From Yoonia rosea (GTDB taxonomy: Bacteria > Pseudomonadota > Alphaproteobacteria > Rhodobacterales > Rhodobacteraceae): a DNA stretch of 64,000 bases. Shown piece after piece: positions 1 through 9,800 of the stretch. Within the stretch, counting starts at the first letter, position 1, and the number at the start of each line of letters is the position of its first letter. The stretch spans positions 1,674,001 through 1,738,000 of the forward strand of contig NZ_FTPR01000001.1 of the NCBI RefSeq assembly GCF_900156505.1, in the 5' to 3' direction. Made by a program: the position numbers and the translations under genes. The notes beneath the pieces were generated by a model that was not told the DNA's origin, did no database searches, and worked only from the letters and a program-made list of their open reading frames with translations.

Positions 1-1
1 C

Positions 2-877
2 ATCGAAGATGAAATGACCGAAGAGGCGAAGCAGATCTTTCCGCCAAACGCAGATGTGTCGATCTGGGAGGTGATGGAGGCCTGCGCGCTTTCACTCGAA
101 GAGGAAGCTGAACTCAAGCGCTACACCGAAAGCCTTGGGATGATCTGGATTTCGACACCCTTTTCACGGGCGGCAGCGGATTTCCTGAACGACCTTGATG
201 TGCCCGCCTTCAAGATCGGATCGGGCGAGGCCGATAATCTGCCGCTGATCCGCCATATCGCACGGATGGGCAAACCGGTGATCATGTCAACCGGCATGCA
301 AAGCATCGAAAGCATCCGCGCCTCTGTCGCGATATTGGATAATGCAGGGATCGAATATGCGCTGCTTGAGTGCACGAACCTCTATCCCTCACCGCCAGAA
401 ATTGTTTCGTTGCAAGGTGTGACGGACCTGCGTGAGGCCTTTCCAAAGGCCGTCGTCGGTTTCTCGGATCATTCCATCGGTCCCGATATGGCTTTGGCAT
501 CGGTCGCTTTGGGGGCCTCTATTCTGGAACGGCACTACACCGATACGCGCTATCGCAAGGGCCCCGATATCATCAACTCGATGGACCCTGCCGAGTTGCG
601 CTATCTGATTGATCGGTCCCGCGAAATCCACACCGCCCTGCATAACCCCAAACAACGCACCAGCGCCGAGGAAGACGTCTACCGTTTTGCCCGTGCCTCT
701 GTCGTTGCCGACCGCGATCTGCCCGCAGGCCATATGATCACAGAAGCCGATATCTGGGCCCGCCGCCCCGGTTCAGGCGAAATTGCGGGCTATGATTTCG
801 ACAAGGTCGTGGGCAAAACGCTGACCCGTTCTGTTGCTCGCAATACGCAACTGAAGTGGACTGATCTGAATGGCTGA
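2..877 (+). CDS. NeuB-family N-acetylneuraminate (nonulosonate) synthase, 5' truncated
   Basis: This is the last 291 residues of a NeuB-family enzyme, which condenses phosphoenolpyruvate with an amino-sugar to make a nine-carbon sialic-acid-like sugar. The reading frame is open to the window edge and the usual length is near 350, so the start lies outside the window. Seen: the barrel segments FKIGSGEADNLPLI, MSTGMQ, LECTNLYPSP and VGFSDHSIG, then a C-terminal SAF/antifreeze-like domain (about residues 225-291). Whether the product is sialic, legionaminic or pseudaminic acid cannot be told. The stop overlaps the next gene by 8 bp, so the two belong to one surface-polysaccharide operon. Confidence 0.9.
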   Translation: MEDEMTEEAKQIFPPNADVSIWEVMEACALSLEEEAELKRYTESLGMIWISTPFSRAAADFLNDLDVPAFKIGSGEADNLPLIRHIARMGKPVIMSTGMQSIESIRASVAILDNAGIEYALLECTNLYPSPPEIVSLQGVTDLREAFPKAVVGFSDHSIGPDMALASVALGASILERHYTDTRYRKGPDIINSMDPAELRYLIDRSREIHTALHNPKQRTSAEEDVYRFARASVVADRDLPAGHMITEADIWARRPGSGEIAGYDFDKVVGKTLTRSVARNTQLKWTDLNG

Positions 878-1985
878 AACGCGGCGGCAGATTTTTGATC
901 TGTCGTCGATTAGAATTCCCGAAAGCTTTTCAGAGCGGCGCGGCCTGCCGCGCGGTGTGGAAGTTGCGGATGAAGCGCAACTTCCACGTTATGATGACAC
1001 CACGCTGATTTATGACTGTTTTTACAGTCCTGACCGCAAGAAAATCATCGCCTACCTGCCCAAAATGCTGAATTTTGCGCCGCTGCTGCGGCGCGCCGTA
1101 TTCCGTGTCGATGACCGACGCGCAACGCCCAGAATTTCAAGAGCACGGCTTTTCGACTGTCTGACATTTCCTGCGGCGACAGCATCGCAGCGCCTTGAAA
1201 TACAATTGGGTGATACAACACTGAGCTTGCCTTTTCAGACGGAAATCTCAGAGCTTTTCGCCGGACAGAACTGTCTTTATTCGATGCAGAAAGACCAGGA
1301 TCTGGCATGGATACGTGATTGGGCCGCATTTCATGTCCAAGAGCAAGGTGCGACTGCCGTCTTGCTTTGTGACAATGCAAGCACGCGTTACCGGTCCTCG
1401 GATGTTTTCAATACGCTTCAAACGGTCTCTGGGCTGCAGTCTGTTGCCGTTGTGCAGGTCCCGTTCTCATGGGGACCGACCAAGGGGATAGCAAAGCGGC
1501 ACGGGCGCACGAAATTCCTGCAAACCGCAATGATGAATGCGATGCGTGATCGTTTTCTGCGTAAAGCCCGCGCCGTTTTGAACTGCGATATCGACGAACT
1601 CTTCTTGCGGAAAGGACCCGCCAGCTGTTTCGATCAGGCTGCCGGTCCCATCGGTTTTGTGGCCATGAATGGGGAGTGGCGCTTTGCCGCGGCAACCGAC
1701 CTGCCGGTGCGCCACGTTGACCACTGGATGATTTCCCAAGATCCACCGCCTTGCGCGCCAAAATATTGTGCCGCACCAGCGCATGGCTTGGGGCGTCTGA
1801 CGTGGGGCATCCATGGACTAGAACGGGTCAGTCGCCGGCTCTTACCCGTTTCAAGGGCATTTCAGATGATCCATTGCCGCAATGTTTCAAATTCGTGGAA
1901 GCTCGACCGGACAAACAGCAACGAAACCGGTTTGATTGCCGACGATGCTCTTCGCCAGAAGCTTCAGACGGTTTTCACGGCATAA
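870..1985 (+). CDS. glycosyltransferase, GT92/GT2-like
   Basis: A 371-residue protein overlapping the NeuB-family gene by 8 bp. Around residues 162-172 it has a nucleotide-sugar-type strand (AVLLCDNAS), and at 239-244 the acidic CDIDEL motif that fits metal and sugar-nucleotide binding in GT-A glycosyltransferases of the GT92 (DUF23) type. No signal peptide or membrane helix is visible, so it should act in the cytoplasm on a polysaccharide or glycoconjugate, probably built with the nonulosonate from the neighbour. Donor and acceptor are unknown. Confidence 0.8.
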   Translation: MAETRRQIFDLSSIRIPESFSERRGLPRGVEVADEAQLPRYDDTTLIYDCFYSPDRKKIIAYLPKMLNFAPLLRRAVFRVDDRRATPRISRARLFDCLTFPAATASQRLEIQLGDTTLSLPFQTEISELFAGQNCLYSMQKDQDLAWIRDWAAFHVQEQGATAVLLCDNASTRYRSSDVFNTLQTVSGLQSVAVVQVPFSWGPTKGIAKRHGRTKFLQTAMMNAMRDRFLRKARAVLNCDIDELFLRKGPASCFDQAAGPIGFVAMNGEWRFAAATDLPVRHVDHWMISQDPPPCAPKYCAAPAHGLGRLTWGIHGLERVSRRLLPVSRAFQMIHCRNVSNSWKLDRTNSNETGLIADDALRQKLQTVFTA

Positions 1986-2241
1986 TCGTGATCCGGCCCT
2001 TTTCTGTCCAGCGGTGCACAATCGCGGCCTTTCTGGGGTCGTTGTGCGGCGTCGTGTAACCCTTGGGGTTATCGTAGGTAGCGGTTGCCCCGAAATCGAA
2101 ACGATAAAGCGGCTGTGACACGGTTCCGTCTTTTGCCTTCCAGCGGCTTTCGGGACCTTCAACGGTCCTCATCAACAGACCGGACAAGCAAGTCACGACA
2201 CCTATGCAGACCGAAACTACATTACGTTCCTGCATTTGCAT
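1975..2241 (-). CDS. possible small ORF or gene remnant, unrecognised
   Basis: An 88-codon frame convergent with the glycosyltransferase and overlapping its end by 11 bp. The first 24 residues are hydrophobic. The rest (RFDFGATATYDNPKGYTTPH and on) reads like folded-protein sequence rich in aromatic residues and Gly. No ribosome binding site is visible at this start or at the inner Met24. It may be the 3' remnant of a longer gene. I do not recognise the family. Confidence 0.3.
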   Translation of the reverse strand: MQMQERNVVSVCIGVVTCLSGLLMRTVEGPESRWKAKDGTVSQPLYRFDFGATATYDNPKGYTTPHNDPRKAAIVHRWTEKGRITIMP

Positions 2242-2418
2242 AAAGTGGGGTCAGGGTGCTGCAGACGATGCGAACCGCCCTTTTTGACGAAAGCTTGGGA
2301 CCGCAGCAGCCCTGCGGAATAATTCTGAGCACGGCTGAACGGCGCGCCTCCTATCTCGTCTGTCGGAATGCGACCAAGCCATCTTGCATCCCTCAAAATG
2401 AGAACATAACATGAACAT
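1986..2418. other. intergenic stretch before the radical SAM gene
   Basis: Apart from the doubtful minus-strand frame ending at 1975, I see no gene, tRNA or strong terminator here. It separates the sugar locus from the DNA-metabolism pair. Confidence 0.5.
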
Positions 2419-3654
2419 ATGTCCCGTCTTGATCTCTCACAAAAGCTCGCGATTCTCAGTGATGCCGCCCGTTATGACGCCTCTTGTGCGTCCAGCGGAA
2501 CGACGCGCCGTGATAGCCGCGATGGCAAAGGGCTGGGCTCAACTGAAGGGTCAGGCATCTGCCATGCCTATGCCCCCGATGGGCGCTGTATCAGCCTGTT
2601 GAAAATCCTGATGACGAATTTCTGCATCTATGATTGCGCCTATTGCGTCAATCGGGTGTCCTCGAATGTCCAACGGGCGCGGTTTTCGCCGGATGAGGTG
2701 GTGCAACTGACCATCGAATTCTATCGCCGCAATTATATCGAAGGGCTGTTCTTGTCCTCGGGCATCATCCAGTCGCCCGACAAGACGATGGAAGACATGC
2801 TGCGCATCGCCAAGCGCCTGCGCGAGGTCGAGAATTTTCGCGGCTATATCCACCTGAAAACCATTCCCGACGCAGCCCCGGAACTGATCGAAGAGGCGGG
2901 GCTATATGCCGACCGTCTGTCAATTAACGTCGAACTGCCCACCGATCAAAGTGTGCAGGCCTACGCGCCTGAGAAAAACCCCGCCACGATCCGCAAAGCG
3001 ATGGGTGATGTGAAAGCGCGCAAGGATGTTGCGGGCGAGCGCAGCTATACCGGCAAGCGCGGCAAACGCTTTGTGCCGGCGGGCCAATCGACCCAGATGA
3101 TCGTGGGCGCAGATGGGTCCACCGATGCCACGATCCTTGGGCAATCGACGCGGCTATACGGCGATTACAAGCTCAAGCGCGTTTACTATTCAGCCTTTTC
3201 GCCGATCCCGGATGCCACTGCCAAGCTGCCGCTGATCAAGCCGCCTCTTGCGCGCGAACACCGGCTTTATCAGGCCGATTGGCTCTTGCGGTTTTACGGC
3301 TTTGGGGTGGATGAAATCACCGCCGCGCGCCCCGATGGCAATCTTGATCTGGATATTGATCCCAAGCTGGCTTGGGCCCTACAAAACCGCGCGCTGTTTC
3401 CGGTGAATGTGAACCGCGCCAGCAAAGAAATGCTGCTGCGTGTGCCTGGTTTTGGCACCCGCACTGTGGGCCGGATCTTGTCCACGCGACGGCACCGCAG
3501 CCTGCGCTATGATGATCTGTTACGGATGGGGGCGTCGTTGAAGAAAGCACAGGCCTTTATCACAGCGCATGATTGGACACCGGGCGGTCTGACCGACAGC
3601 GCCAATTTGCGCGCGCGTTTCGCCCCACCCCCCGAACAGTTGAGCCTTTTTTGA
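2419..3654 (+). CDS. putative DNA modification/repair radical SAM protein (rSAM linked to UDG family)
   Basis: A 411-residue radical SAM enzyme. The iron-sulfur motif CX3CX2C is at C69, C73 and C76 (FCIYDCAYC). The C-terminal region has a helix-hairpin-helix-like stretch (VNRASKEMLLRVPGFGTRTVGRIL region, about residues 335-360) that fits DNA contact. In this family the gene is regularly linked to a DUF4130/uracil-DNA-glycosylase-family gene, and here the downstream gene is exactly that partner, overlapping at TGATG. The reaction is not known. The chosen ATG gives the family N-terminus. Confidence 0.88.
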   Translation: MSRLDLSQKLAILSDAARYDASCASSGTTRRDSRDGKGLGSTEGSGICHAYAPDGRCISLLKILMTNFCIYDCAYCVNRVSSNVQRARFSPDEVVQLTIEFYRRNYIEGLFLSSGIIQSPDKTMEDMLRIAKRLREVENFRGYIHLKTIPDAAPELIEEAGLYADRLSINVELPTDQSVQAYAPEKNPATIRKAMGDVKARKDVAGERSYTGKRGKRFVPAGQSTQMIVGADGSTDATILGQSTRLYGDYKLKRVYYSAFSPIPDATAKLPLIKPPLAREHRLYQADWLLRFYGFGVDEITAARPDGNLDLDIDPKLAWALQNRALFPVNVNRASKEMLLRVPGFGTRTVGRILSTRRHRSLRYDDLLRMGASLKKAQAFITAHDWTPGGLTDSANLRARFAPPPEQLSLF

Positions 3655-4481
3655 TGTATACCGTTCCCCTGCCCCGCATCGGCACCGATATTGCATGGCG
3701 CGACGCCGCCAAACGCCTGATTGGCGCGGGCGTGTCGCCCGAGGATATCCTGTGGGACTTCGACAATGAAATGGGTGAGCTATTCGCCATCGACACGCCC
3801 TTGCCGCCCGTGACACGGCGGATCAAGGCCCCGCAAAGCTTTGTCGAGATGGCCAACTGGGTGGTCTGGCACAAAGACCCGCAGCGTTTCGCGCGTCTCT
3901 ATGCGATGCTTTGGCGGCTGCGCCATCAGCCGGGCCTGATGCAGGACCGCGCCGATGCAGACTTGGCCAAATTGCGCCAGATGGAAAAGGGCGTGCATCG
4001 CTGCAAACACAAGATGAAAGCCTTTGTGCGCTTTCGCGATTTACGGCAGGGCGGCGACAGACGCAGTTTTGCCGCATGGTTCGAACCCACCCACCATACG
4101 GTGGAACCGACAGCCCCGTTCTTTGCACGCCGCTTTGCCGATATGGACTGGATGATCGCCACACCCGATGTGACCGCGCAGTTCATCGACGGCAACCTGA
4201 CCTTTCACCCCGGCCAGCCAAAACCCGACCTGCCCGAGGATGCGACCGAGGCGCTATGGGGCACCTATTTCTGCAATATCTTCAATCCCGCACGCCTGAA
4301 GGTCAGCGCGATGACGTCGGAAATGCCCAAGAAATACTGGAAAAACCTGCCAGAGGCGCAGCATATCCACGATCTGATTGCAGGGGCCGAAGCGAAAGTG
4401 CAGCAAATGCGCGATGCCGCCCCCACCTTGCCTCCCGAACGGGTGGCCAAGATCAAACGGCAGTTGCGCGGCGGGGATTAG
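3654..4481 (+). CDS. DUF4130 (TIGR03915-like) putative DNA metabolism protein, without UDG domain
   Basis: A 275-residue protein starting at an ATG that overlaps the radical SAM stop codon, so translation is coupled. It matches the DUF4130 domain that accompanies the radical SAM protein (MYTVPLP start, central HRCKHKMKAFVRFR, then FEPTHHTVEPTAPFFARRF). In many proteobacteria this domain is fused to a UdgX-type uracil-DNA glycosylase of about 200 more residues. Here the protein ends after a lysine/arginine-rich tail with no glycosylase domain. The 3' end overlaps the convergent ychF by 4 bp. Confidence 0.85.
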   Translation: MYTVPLPRIGTDIAWRDAAKRLIGAGVSPEDILWDFDNEMGELFAIDTPLPPVTRRIKAPQSFVEMANWVVWHKDPQRFARLYAMLWRLRHQPGLMQDRADADLAKLRQMEKGVHRCKHKMKAFVRFRDLRQGGDRRSFAAWFEPTHHTVEPTAPFFARRFADMDWMIATPDVTAQFIDGNLTFHPGQPKPDLPEDATEALWGTYFCNIFNPARLKVSAMTSEMPKKYWKNLPEAQHIHDLIAGAEAKVQQMRDAAPTLPPERVAKIKRQLRGGD

Positions 4482-5575
4482 GTGTTGAACAGGAAGTGCA
4501 TCACATCGCCATCCTTGACGATATAGGCCTTGCCCTCGGCGCGCATCTTGCCCGCCTCTTTGGCCGCCTGTTCACCACCCAACGTCACAAAGTCATCATA
4601 GGCGATGGTTTCGGCACGGATAAACCCGCGTTCAAAGTCGCCATGGATGACACCGGCGGCTTGCGGGGCCGAGGTACCTTCCTTGATCGTCCAAGCGCGG
4701 GCCTCTTTCGGGCCGACAGTGAAATATGTTTGCAGATGCAAGAGTTCATAGCCGGCACGGATCAACCGATCCAACCCTGCTTCTTCCAGCCCCATTTCCT
4801 CTAGGAACATAGCGGCTTCTTCAGCCTCAAGCTGGCTGATCTCTTCCTCGATACGGGCCGAGATCACCACATGGGAGTTGCCCTGTGCTGCGGCCATTTC
4901 GGCCACGCGGGCGGACTGGCTGTTGCCTTTGCCTGCGCTGTCTTCTTCGACGTTGCAGACATAAAGCACCGGCTTGGTCGTCAGTAGTTGCAGCATTTTC
5001 CATTGCTTGGCGTCATCGGGGTCCACATCAACGGTGCGGGCCGGTTTGCCATCCTCCAACGCCGCCTGCGCCATTTCCAGCAAGCGCACCTGCTGGACCG
5101 CCTCTTTGTCGCCGCCACGTACTTTGCGCACGAGGTTCTGCAAACGCTTCTCAATGCTCTCCAGATCAGCGAGCATCAATTCGGTTTCGATCACCTCGGC
5201 ATCTTCGACAGGGTCAACCCGGCCCTCGACGTGGGTGATATCGTCATCCTCGAAACAGCGCAGCACATGGGCGATGGCATCACACTCACGGATATTGGCC
5301 AGAAACTGGTTGCCCAGACCCTCGCCCTTGCTGGCACCTTTCACAAGACCCGCGATATCCACGAATGTCATGCGCGTCGGAATGATCTGCTTGGACGAGG
5401 CAATCGCCGCCAGCTTGTCCAGCCGTGCATCAGGCACCGCCACATCGCCGACATTGGGTTCAATCGTACAGAACGGGAAATTGGCCGCCTGCGCCGCCGC
5501 TGTCTTGGTCAGCGCATTAAACAAGGTCGATTTGCCCACATTCGGCAAACCCACAATACCCATCTTGAAACCCAT
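4478..5575 (-). CDS. ychF: redox-regulated ATPase YchF (Obg-like)
   Basis: A 365-residue Obg-family P-loop NTPase with the G1 motif GLPNVGKST directly after the N-terminus, switch [19 protein letters not shown], a central coiled-coil-like insertion and a C-terminal TGS domain. YchF binds ribosomes and hydrolyses ATP rather than GTP. A GTG lies one codon upstream of the chosen ATG; AGGAGA stands seven bases before the ATG, which favours it. The gene is a single unit, convergent with the DUF4130 gene and divergent from trpA. Confidence 0.97.
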   Translation of the reverse strand: MGFKMGIVGLPNVGKSTLFNALTKTAAAQAANFPFCTIEPNVGDVAVPDARLDKLAAIASSKQIIPTRMTFVDIAGLVKGASKGEGLGNQFLANIRECDAIAHVLRCFEDDDITHVEGRVDPVEDAEVIETELMLADLESIEKRLQNLVRKVRGGDKEAVQQVRLLEMAQAALEDGKPARTVDVDPDDAKQWKMLQLLTTKPVLYVCNVEEDSAGKGNSQSARVAEMAAAQGNSHVVISARIEEEISQLEAEEAAMFLEEMGLEEAGLDRLIRAGYELLHLQTYFTVGPKEARAWTIKEGTSAPQAAGVIHGDFERGFIRAETIAYDDFVTLGGEQAAKEAGKMRAEGKAYIVKDGDVMHFLFNT

Positions 5576-5713
5576 CACGGCTCTCCTTTGAACGTTATGG
5601 CGCTTCTAGGCGGCGCGCGTCCTCTGCGCAAGCCACATGGGATCGTCACTCAGCCATTGATTTTCCGCCCCCCATCAAGCAAACCAAGCCAAGTTTGCAG
5701 ACCGGGGACAACG

Positions 5714-6505
5714 ATGAGCAGAATCGACGCCAAATTCGCGCAGTTGCGTGCAGAGAACAAAAAAGCTTTCGTGGCTTATGTGATGGCGGGTGATCCTGAC
5801 TATGACACCGGTCTTGAGGTCGTCAAAGGCCTGCCTGCTGCGGGTGTAGATATCATCGAACTGGGCATGCCCTTTACCGATCCGATGGCTGATGGCCCCA
5901 CGATCCAGCTGGCCGGTCAGCGCGCGCTTGAAGGCGGGCAGACGCTTGAAAAAACGCTGCAATACGCCCGCGAACTGCGTAAGACAGACGACACAACCCC
6001 GATTGTGATGATGGGCTATTACAACCCGATCTATTCGCGCGGTGTTGATACGTTCTTGGCGGACGCCAAGGCAGCCGGCATTGACGGGCTGATCATCGTT
6101 GATCTGCCCCCCGAAGAAGATGACGAATTGTGCATCCCTGCGCAAAAGATGGGGATCAACTTCATCCGTCTGGCCACCCCAACAACAGATAACAAACGCC
6201 TGCCCAAGGTGCTCGAGAATACCTCGGGCTTTGTCTATTATGTTTCGGTCACTGGCATCACCGGCGCTGCCGCCGCACAAGCTGATGAAGTCGGCCCCGA
6301 GGTAGCGCGCATTAAATCTCAGACCGACCTGCCTGTGATCGTGGGCTTCGGCATCAAAACGCCGGACGCTGCCGAAGCCATCGCCAGCATCGCGGATGGT
6401 GCTGTTGTCGGCTCAGCCATCGTTGAAAAGATCGCGGCGGGTAAAAGCGTGGCTGACGTTCTTGCCTTTGTGAAATCGCTGGCGGATGGCGCGCACCGCG
6501 GTTAG
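5714..6505 (+). CDS. trpA: tryptophan synthase alpha chain
   Basis: A 263-residue TIM barrel that splits indole-3-glycerol phosphate into indole and glyceraldehyde 3-phosphate. Catalytic Glu is in [17 protein letters not shown] and the Asp loop in [11 protein letters not shown]; the phosphate-binding end reads VGFGIKTPD and VVGSAIV. The frame is open far upstream through the antisense of ychF; the start taken is the ATG that gives the family N-terminus MSRIDAKF. trpB and trpF lie 8-10 kb away on the other strand, so the trp genes are scattered. Confidence 0.97.
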   Translation: MSRIDAKFAQLRAENKKAFVAYVMAGDPDYDTGLEVVKGLPAAGVDIIELGMPFTDPMADGPTIQLAGQRALEGGQTLEKTLQYARELRKTDDTTPIVMMGYYNPIYSRGVDTFLADAKAAGIDGLIIVDLPPEEDDELCIPAQKMGINFIRLATPTTDNKRLPKVLENTSGFVYYVSVTGITGAAAAQADEVGPEVARIKSQTDLPVIVGFGIKTPDAAEAIASIADGAVVGSAIVEKIAAGKSVADVLAFVKSLADGAHRG

Positions 6506-6550
6506 GCGCGCTTTGATCCACATCAACGATGCCCCTTGCGTGAACGCCTT

Positions 6551-6577
6551 AAATCGGTAACAAATAATTACCAATTT
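6551..6577. promoter_or_regulatory. inverted repeat before lldD, candidate operator
   Basis: Arms AAATCGGTAA and TTACCAATTT match at 9 of 10 positions around a 7-base spacer. The repeat ends one base before the AAGGA ribosome binding site of the lactate dehydrogenase gene. Spacing and TGGT/ACCA-type half-sites resemble GntR/FadR-type operators such as those of LldR. No regulator gene is adjacent, so the factor is unknown. Confidence 0.5.
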
Positions 6578-6589
6578 AAGGAATTCGGC

Positions 6590-7753
6590 ATGCCTGTCAT
6601 CACAACCATCGCGGACCTGAAGCGGCTGCATAAACGCCGCACACCCAAGATGTTCTACGACTACGCCGAAAGCGGCAGTTGGACCGAACAGACGTTCCGC
6701 GAAAACACATCCGATTTCGATCAGATCAGGTTCAAGCAACGGGTGGCGGTGGATATGACCAATCGCAACACAGCCAGCCAGATGATCGGTCAGGATGTTG
6801 CGATGCCAGTGGCGCTCGCCCCTGTTGGACTGACGGGCATGCAATGTGCAGACGGCGAGATCAAAGCCGCCCGCGCGGCCGGAAAATTCGGCGTCCCGTT
6901 CACGCTGTCCACCATGTCGATTTGCTCGATCGAGGATGTGGCGGAAAACACCACCAACCCGTTCTGGTTTCAGGTCTACACGCTCAAAGACGATGACTTT
7001 ATGAAGCGTCTCTTTGACCGCGCACGTGCCGCCAAATGTTCGGCCATCGTGATTACGCTGGACCTGCAGATTATGGGCCAGCGCCACAAGGACCTGAAAA
7101 ACGGTCTCTCCGCACCCCCTAAATTCACCGCCGCCAGCATCGCCGATCTTGCCACAAAATGGGGTTGGGGCATCGAGATGCTGCAAACCAAACGCCGCTT
7201 CTTTGGCAACATCGTCGGACACGCTCAGGGGGTCACAGACCCCTCATCGCTTGCATCCTGGATTGCAGAGGCCTTTGATCACGCCTTGGACTGGGACCGC
7301 GTCGCGCAACTGATGAAGATGTGGGATGGTCCCGTGATTTTGAAAGGGATTATGGATGCCGATGACGCGCGCAAAGCGGCCGAATTAGGCGCAGATGCGA
7401 TCATTGTTTCCAATCACGGTGGTCGTCAGTTGGATGGCGCATTGTCGTCCATCCGCGCCTTGCCTGCGATCATGGATGCGGTGGGTGACAAGGTTGAAGT
7501 GCATCTCGATAGCGGCATCCGATCAGGCCAAGACGTTCTGAAGGCGCTCGCGATGGGGGCCAAGGGCACCTATATCGGGCGCGCCTTCGTCAACGGACTG
7601 GGGGCGATGGGCGAAAAAGGTGTGACCAGCGCGCTGGAAGTGATCCACAAAGAGCTTGATCTGACGATGGCGCTTTGCGGTCGGCGCGATGTGAATACGC
7701 TCGACAAGGATATCCTGCTGATACCGCAGGATTTTGAAGGGCGTTGGCGGTAA
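6590..7753 (+). CDS. lldD: FMN-dependent L-lactate dehydrogenase / alpha-hydroxy-acid oxidase
   Basis: A 387-residue FMN-dependent alpha-hydroxy-acid dehydrogenase. Seen: FYDYAESGSWTE near the start, flavin-binding LAPVGLTG, WFQVYTLKD, the catalytic-His motif SNHGGRQLDGA and the FMN-phosphate region HLDSGIRSGQDVLKAL. It should oxidise L-lactate to pyruvate at the membrane quinone level, though other 2-hydroxy acids are possible substrates. Start chosen at the ATG with AAGGA upstream rather than 18 codons earlier. A palindrome just before the start suggests local repression. Confidence 0.93.
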   Translation: MPVITTIADLKRLHKRRTPKMFYDYAESGSWTEQTFRENTSDFDQIRFKQRVAVDMTNRNTASQMIGQDVAMPVALAPVGLTGMQCADGEIKAARAAGKFGVPFTLSTMSICSIEDVAENTTNPFWFQVYTLKDDDFMKRLFDRARAAKCSAIVITLDLQIMGQRHKDLKNGLSAPPKFTAASIADLATKWGWGIEMLQTKRRFFGNIVGHAQGVTDPSSLASWIAEAFDHALDWDRVAQLMKMWDGPVILKGIMDADDARKAAELGADAIIVSNHGGRQLDGALSSIRALPAIMDAVGDKVEVHLDSGIRSGQDVLKALAMGAKGTYIGRAFVNGLGAMGEKGVTSALEVIHKELDLTMALCGRRDVNTLDKDILLIPQDFEGRWR

Positions 7754-8117
7754 GGCGAATGATATCAGCCACAAATCCCACATGGGAAGGCGTTGAATCC
7801 AGCTGCGCGTAATATGTCACAAGACTATGGAAATGTTATCTATTTTCAGGATGGAACCCAACCCTGTGAGCGCGGCAACACGACCTATGTGGCCGGTGGT
7901 ATTCTGGCCGCGCTTCTGATTGCAGCCGCCGTTGGCCAAGAAGGCGCTCACTGGCAGCGCCCGCTGTGCGGTAACAGCCAACTTTAAATCATGCCGGTTA
8001 GAGAAATTCCCCACCAGACACCTAGGATTCGGTTACGCGCGGTGCTAGCGTCTCGCAAGCGCAGCGGAGTGTCGTATTTTGCTGCGTTAGGAAGTGTTAA
8101 CGAGTTAGGAACACCTG
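7754..8117. other. intergenic region with one weak small frame
   Basis: Between lldD and the small exported protein. A frame at 7793-7987 encodes a short hydrophobic segment (YVAGGILAALLIAAAVGQ) like the membrane helix of the next gene, but has no ribosome binding site. It could be a decayed paralogue. No RNA gene or terminator was recognised. Confidence 0.35.
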
Positions 8118-8363
8118 ATGTTAAAGAAAATGACAGCTCTCGCAGCTGCAACTGCCCTCTGCGCCTCCACGGCTTTTGCTGGCGGCCTCTCACCCGAAAT
8201 CACCGAAGCGGCACCAGCCGAACCGGCGCCCGCCGCGTCTTCCATTAGCCCGACCTATATTTTGTTGGGCGTGGTTGCGTTGCTTTTGATCGCCGCGACG
8301 ATTGACGATGATGACAGTGAGGAAGAACCCAGACTGGAAAAAGAACCGCAGCAGCCCGGGTGA
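8118..8363 (+). CDS. small exported/membrane protein, unknown function
   Basis: An 81-residue protein with a Sec-type signal (MLKKMTALAAATALCASTAFA), an Ala/Pro/Glu linker, one membrane helix (YILLGVVALLLIAATI) and an acidic tail (DDDDSEEE). The ATG follows an AGGAACACCTG stretch. Small proteins of this build are common in Rhodobacteraceae; no function is assigned. It stands alone and is followed by a terminator. Confidence 0.75.
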   Translation: MLKKMTALAAATALCASTAFAGGLSPEITEAAPAEPAPAASSISPTYILLGVVALLLIAATIDDDDSEEEPRLEKEPQQPG

Positions 8364-8429
8364 TGCCTGCACTCTGTGCAGGATGACCATGCTGTCCGAC
8401 GCCGCGAGCGCGTAAAGATAGCCATAAAC

Positions 8430-8466
8430 GGCCGGCACTCCTGAAAGGATGTCGGCCTGTTTTATT
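8430..8466 (+). terminator. intrinsic terminator after the small exported protein
   Basis: Stem GGCCGGCA/TGTCGGCC plus TCCT/AGGA with one bulged C and a GAA loop, followed by TGTTTTATT. Confidence 0.75.
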
Positions 8467-8502
8467 CCTGGATGGCTGTCAAAGCCTTCCAAACGATTAC
8501 GA

Positions 8503-9642
8503 TCATCTGACCGGAAGCCTTTTGGCAAAGATGGCGATGGGAACCACTGACAGCAGCAAAACCGCAACTGCCACAAAGGCCACTCGCAGCCCAAAGGCAT
8601 CAGAGAGCAATCCCATGAGCACCGGGGCAAAGAAGAACCCCGAAAACCCGATCACGGCTGTCCGGCTGATCGCTTCGGTGCGCAGATGCGGCGCGACCAG
8701 TTTACCCACCAATGCGAGGCCCATCGGCCCGATGACCGATACGCCAAGACCCAGAACACCAAAGCCGATATAGGCCACGAACGGCGTCGGTGCCAAAGCC
8801 GCGACAACAGCGCCAATTGCCGAGATTGCAGCCGCCCCGATGACGACCGGAATTTCGCGCAACCGCTCGGCCACGACTTGTCCGGAAAATCGCCCGATCG
8901 CCATGGTGATCCCCAACATTGCAGGACCCAATGCGCCTTCGGCCGCACCACCACCCAGCGTGCGTTCAACATGCAGCGCCGACCACGCCTCAACCGTGGC
9001 CTCGGACATGAAGGCCACCAGCACAATCGCGCCGCACAAGATAATCGGCCAGAGCGGATAGGCCCCCGCATAACCCTCTTCCGCGTCCACATAGGTCACA
9101 TCCATCCGCATCATCGGCAGCAGAAGGATGGCAATGACACCGAACCCTGCAAACACGGGTGCCGGTGGCAACCCGGCTTCGCGGGTCGCACCAACGATCA
9201 ATGCGCCCACCGCGTAAGCCACAGAAAACATCGCATGGTTGGCGTTCATCAAAGGCCGGTTATGGCGCGCTTCAAGTTCACTGACCCGCGCGTTCATCAC
9301 CACATCAAGCAGCCCCGAGGCTAAACCAACCAGCGCCATCGAAAGCGCAAACACCAAAGGCACAGTAACCTGACCGGGGAAAAGCCAAGCGAAGGCCAAC
9401 AGGGCCGCCCCTACCTGCATGGCGCGCGACCCCAAGATCCGGTCCGCACGCGGGGCCAGCCACATGGACGATACCAGCCCCGTAGCCGAGCCCAAAAGCA
9501 AAGCACCGAATAGCGCGTCAGATGCCCCCAATTGCGCTTTGATCACCGGAACATAGGCGGCGAAACAGCCCCAGAACATGCCGATGACGACAAAGGCGGT
9601 GGCAGGGCGGCGGGACAGGGACAGGGCGTTCAAAATCGACAT
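8503..9642 (-). CDS. MFS transporter
   Basis: A 379-residue major facilitator carrier with about twelve hydrophobic helices. The first repeat begins [19 protein letters not shown] and is followed by a motif-A-like loop ([14 protein letters not shown]). It resembles the bacterial sugar/drug-type MFS carriers of the FucP/YbjJ kind, but the substrate cannot be read. The start taken is the inner ATG ([13 protein letters not shown]), since the upstream 12 codons look non-coding. Divergent from rplY. Confidence 0.85.
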   Translation of the reverse strand: MSILNALSLSRRPATAFVVIGMFWGCFAAYVPVIKAQLGASDALFGALLLGSATGLVSSMWLAPRADRILGSRAMQVGAALLAFAWLFPGQVTVPLVFALSMALVGLASGLLDVVMNARVSELEARHNRPLMNANHAMFSVAYAVGALIVGATREAGLPPAPVFAGFGVIAILLLPMMRMDVTYVDAEEGYAGAYPLWPIILCGAIVLVAFMSEATVEAWSALHVERTLGGGAAEGALGPAMLGITMAIGRFSGQVVAERLREIPVVIGAAAISAIGAVVAALAPTPFVAYIGFGVLGLGVSVIGPMGLALVGKLVAPHLRTEAISRTAVIGFSGFFFAPVLMGLLSDAFGLRVAFVAVAVLLLSVVPIAIFAKRLPVR

Positions 9643-9800
9643 GGCGCCATGCCTGCATTGCAAACCAAACCAAAGCAAGTTTCAAAGTAGACACGCGCGC
9701 AAAAAGTACCTTTCCAAACGGGCGAATCCCTTCTATACGGCGGGCTTCATCGGGCTCGGACACCCTTGGAGGCGGGCCCCTACATTATTGGAGAATTACT

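Noticed and set aside
4988..5713. Upstream extension of the trpA frame
   Set aside because: It is antisense to ychF; the family start MSRIDAKF is at 5714.
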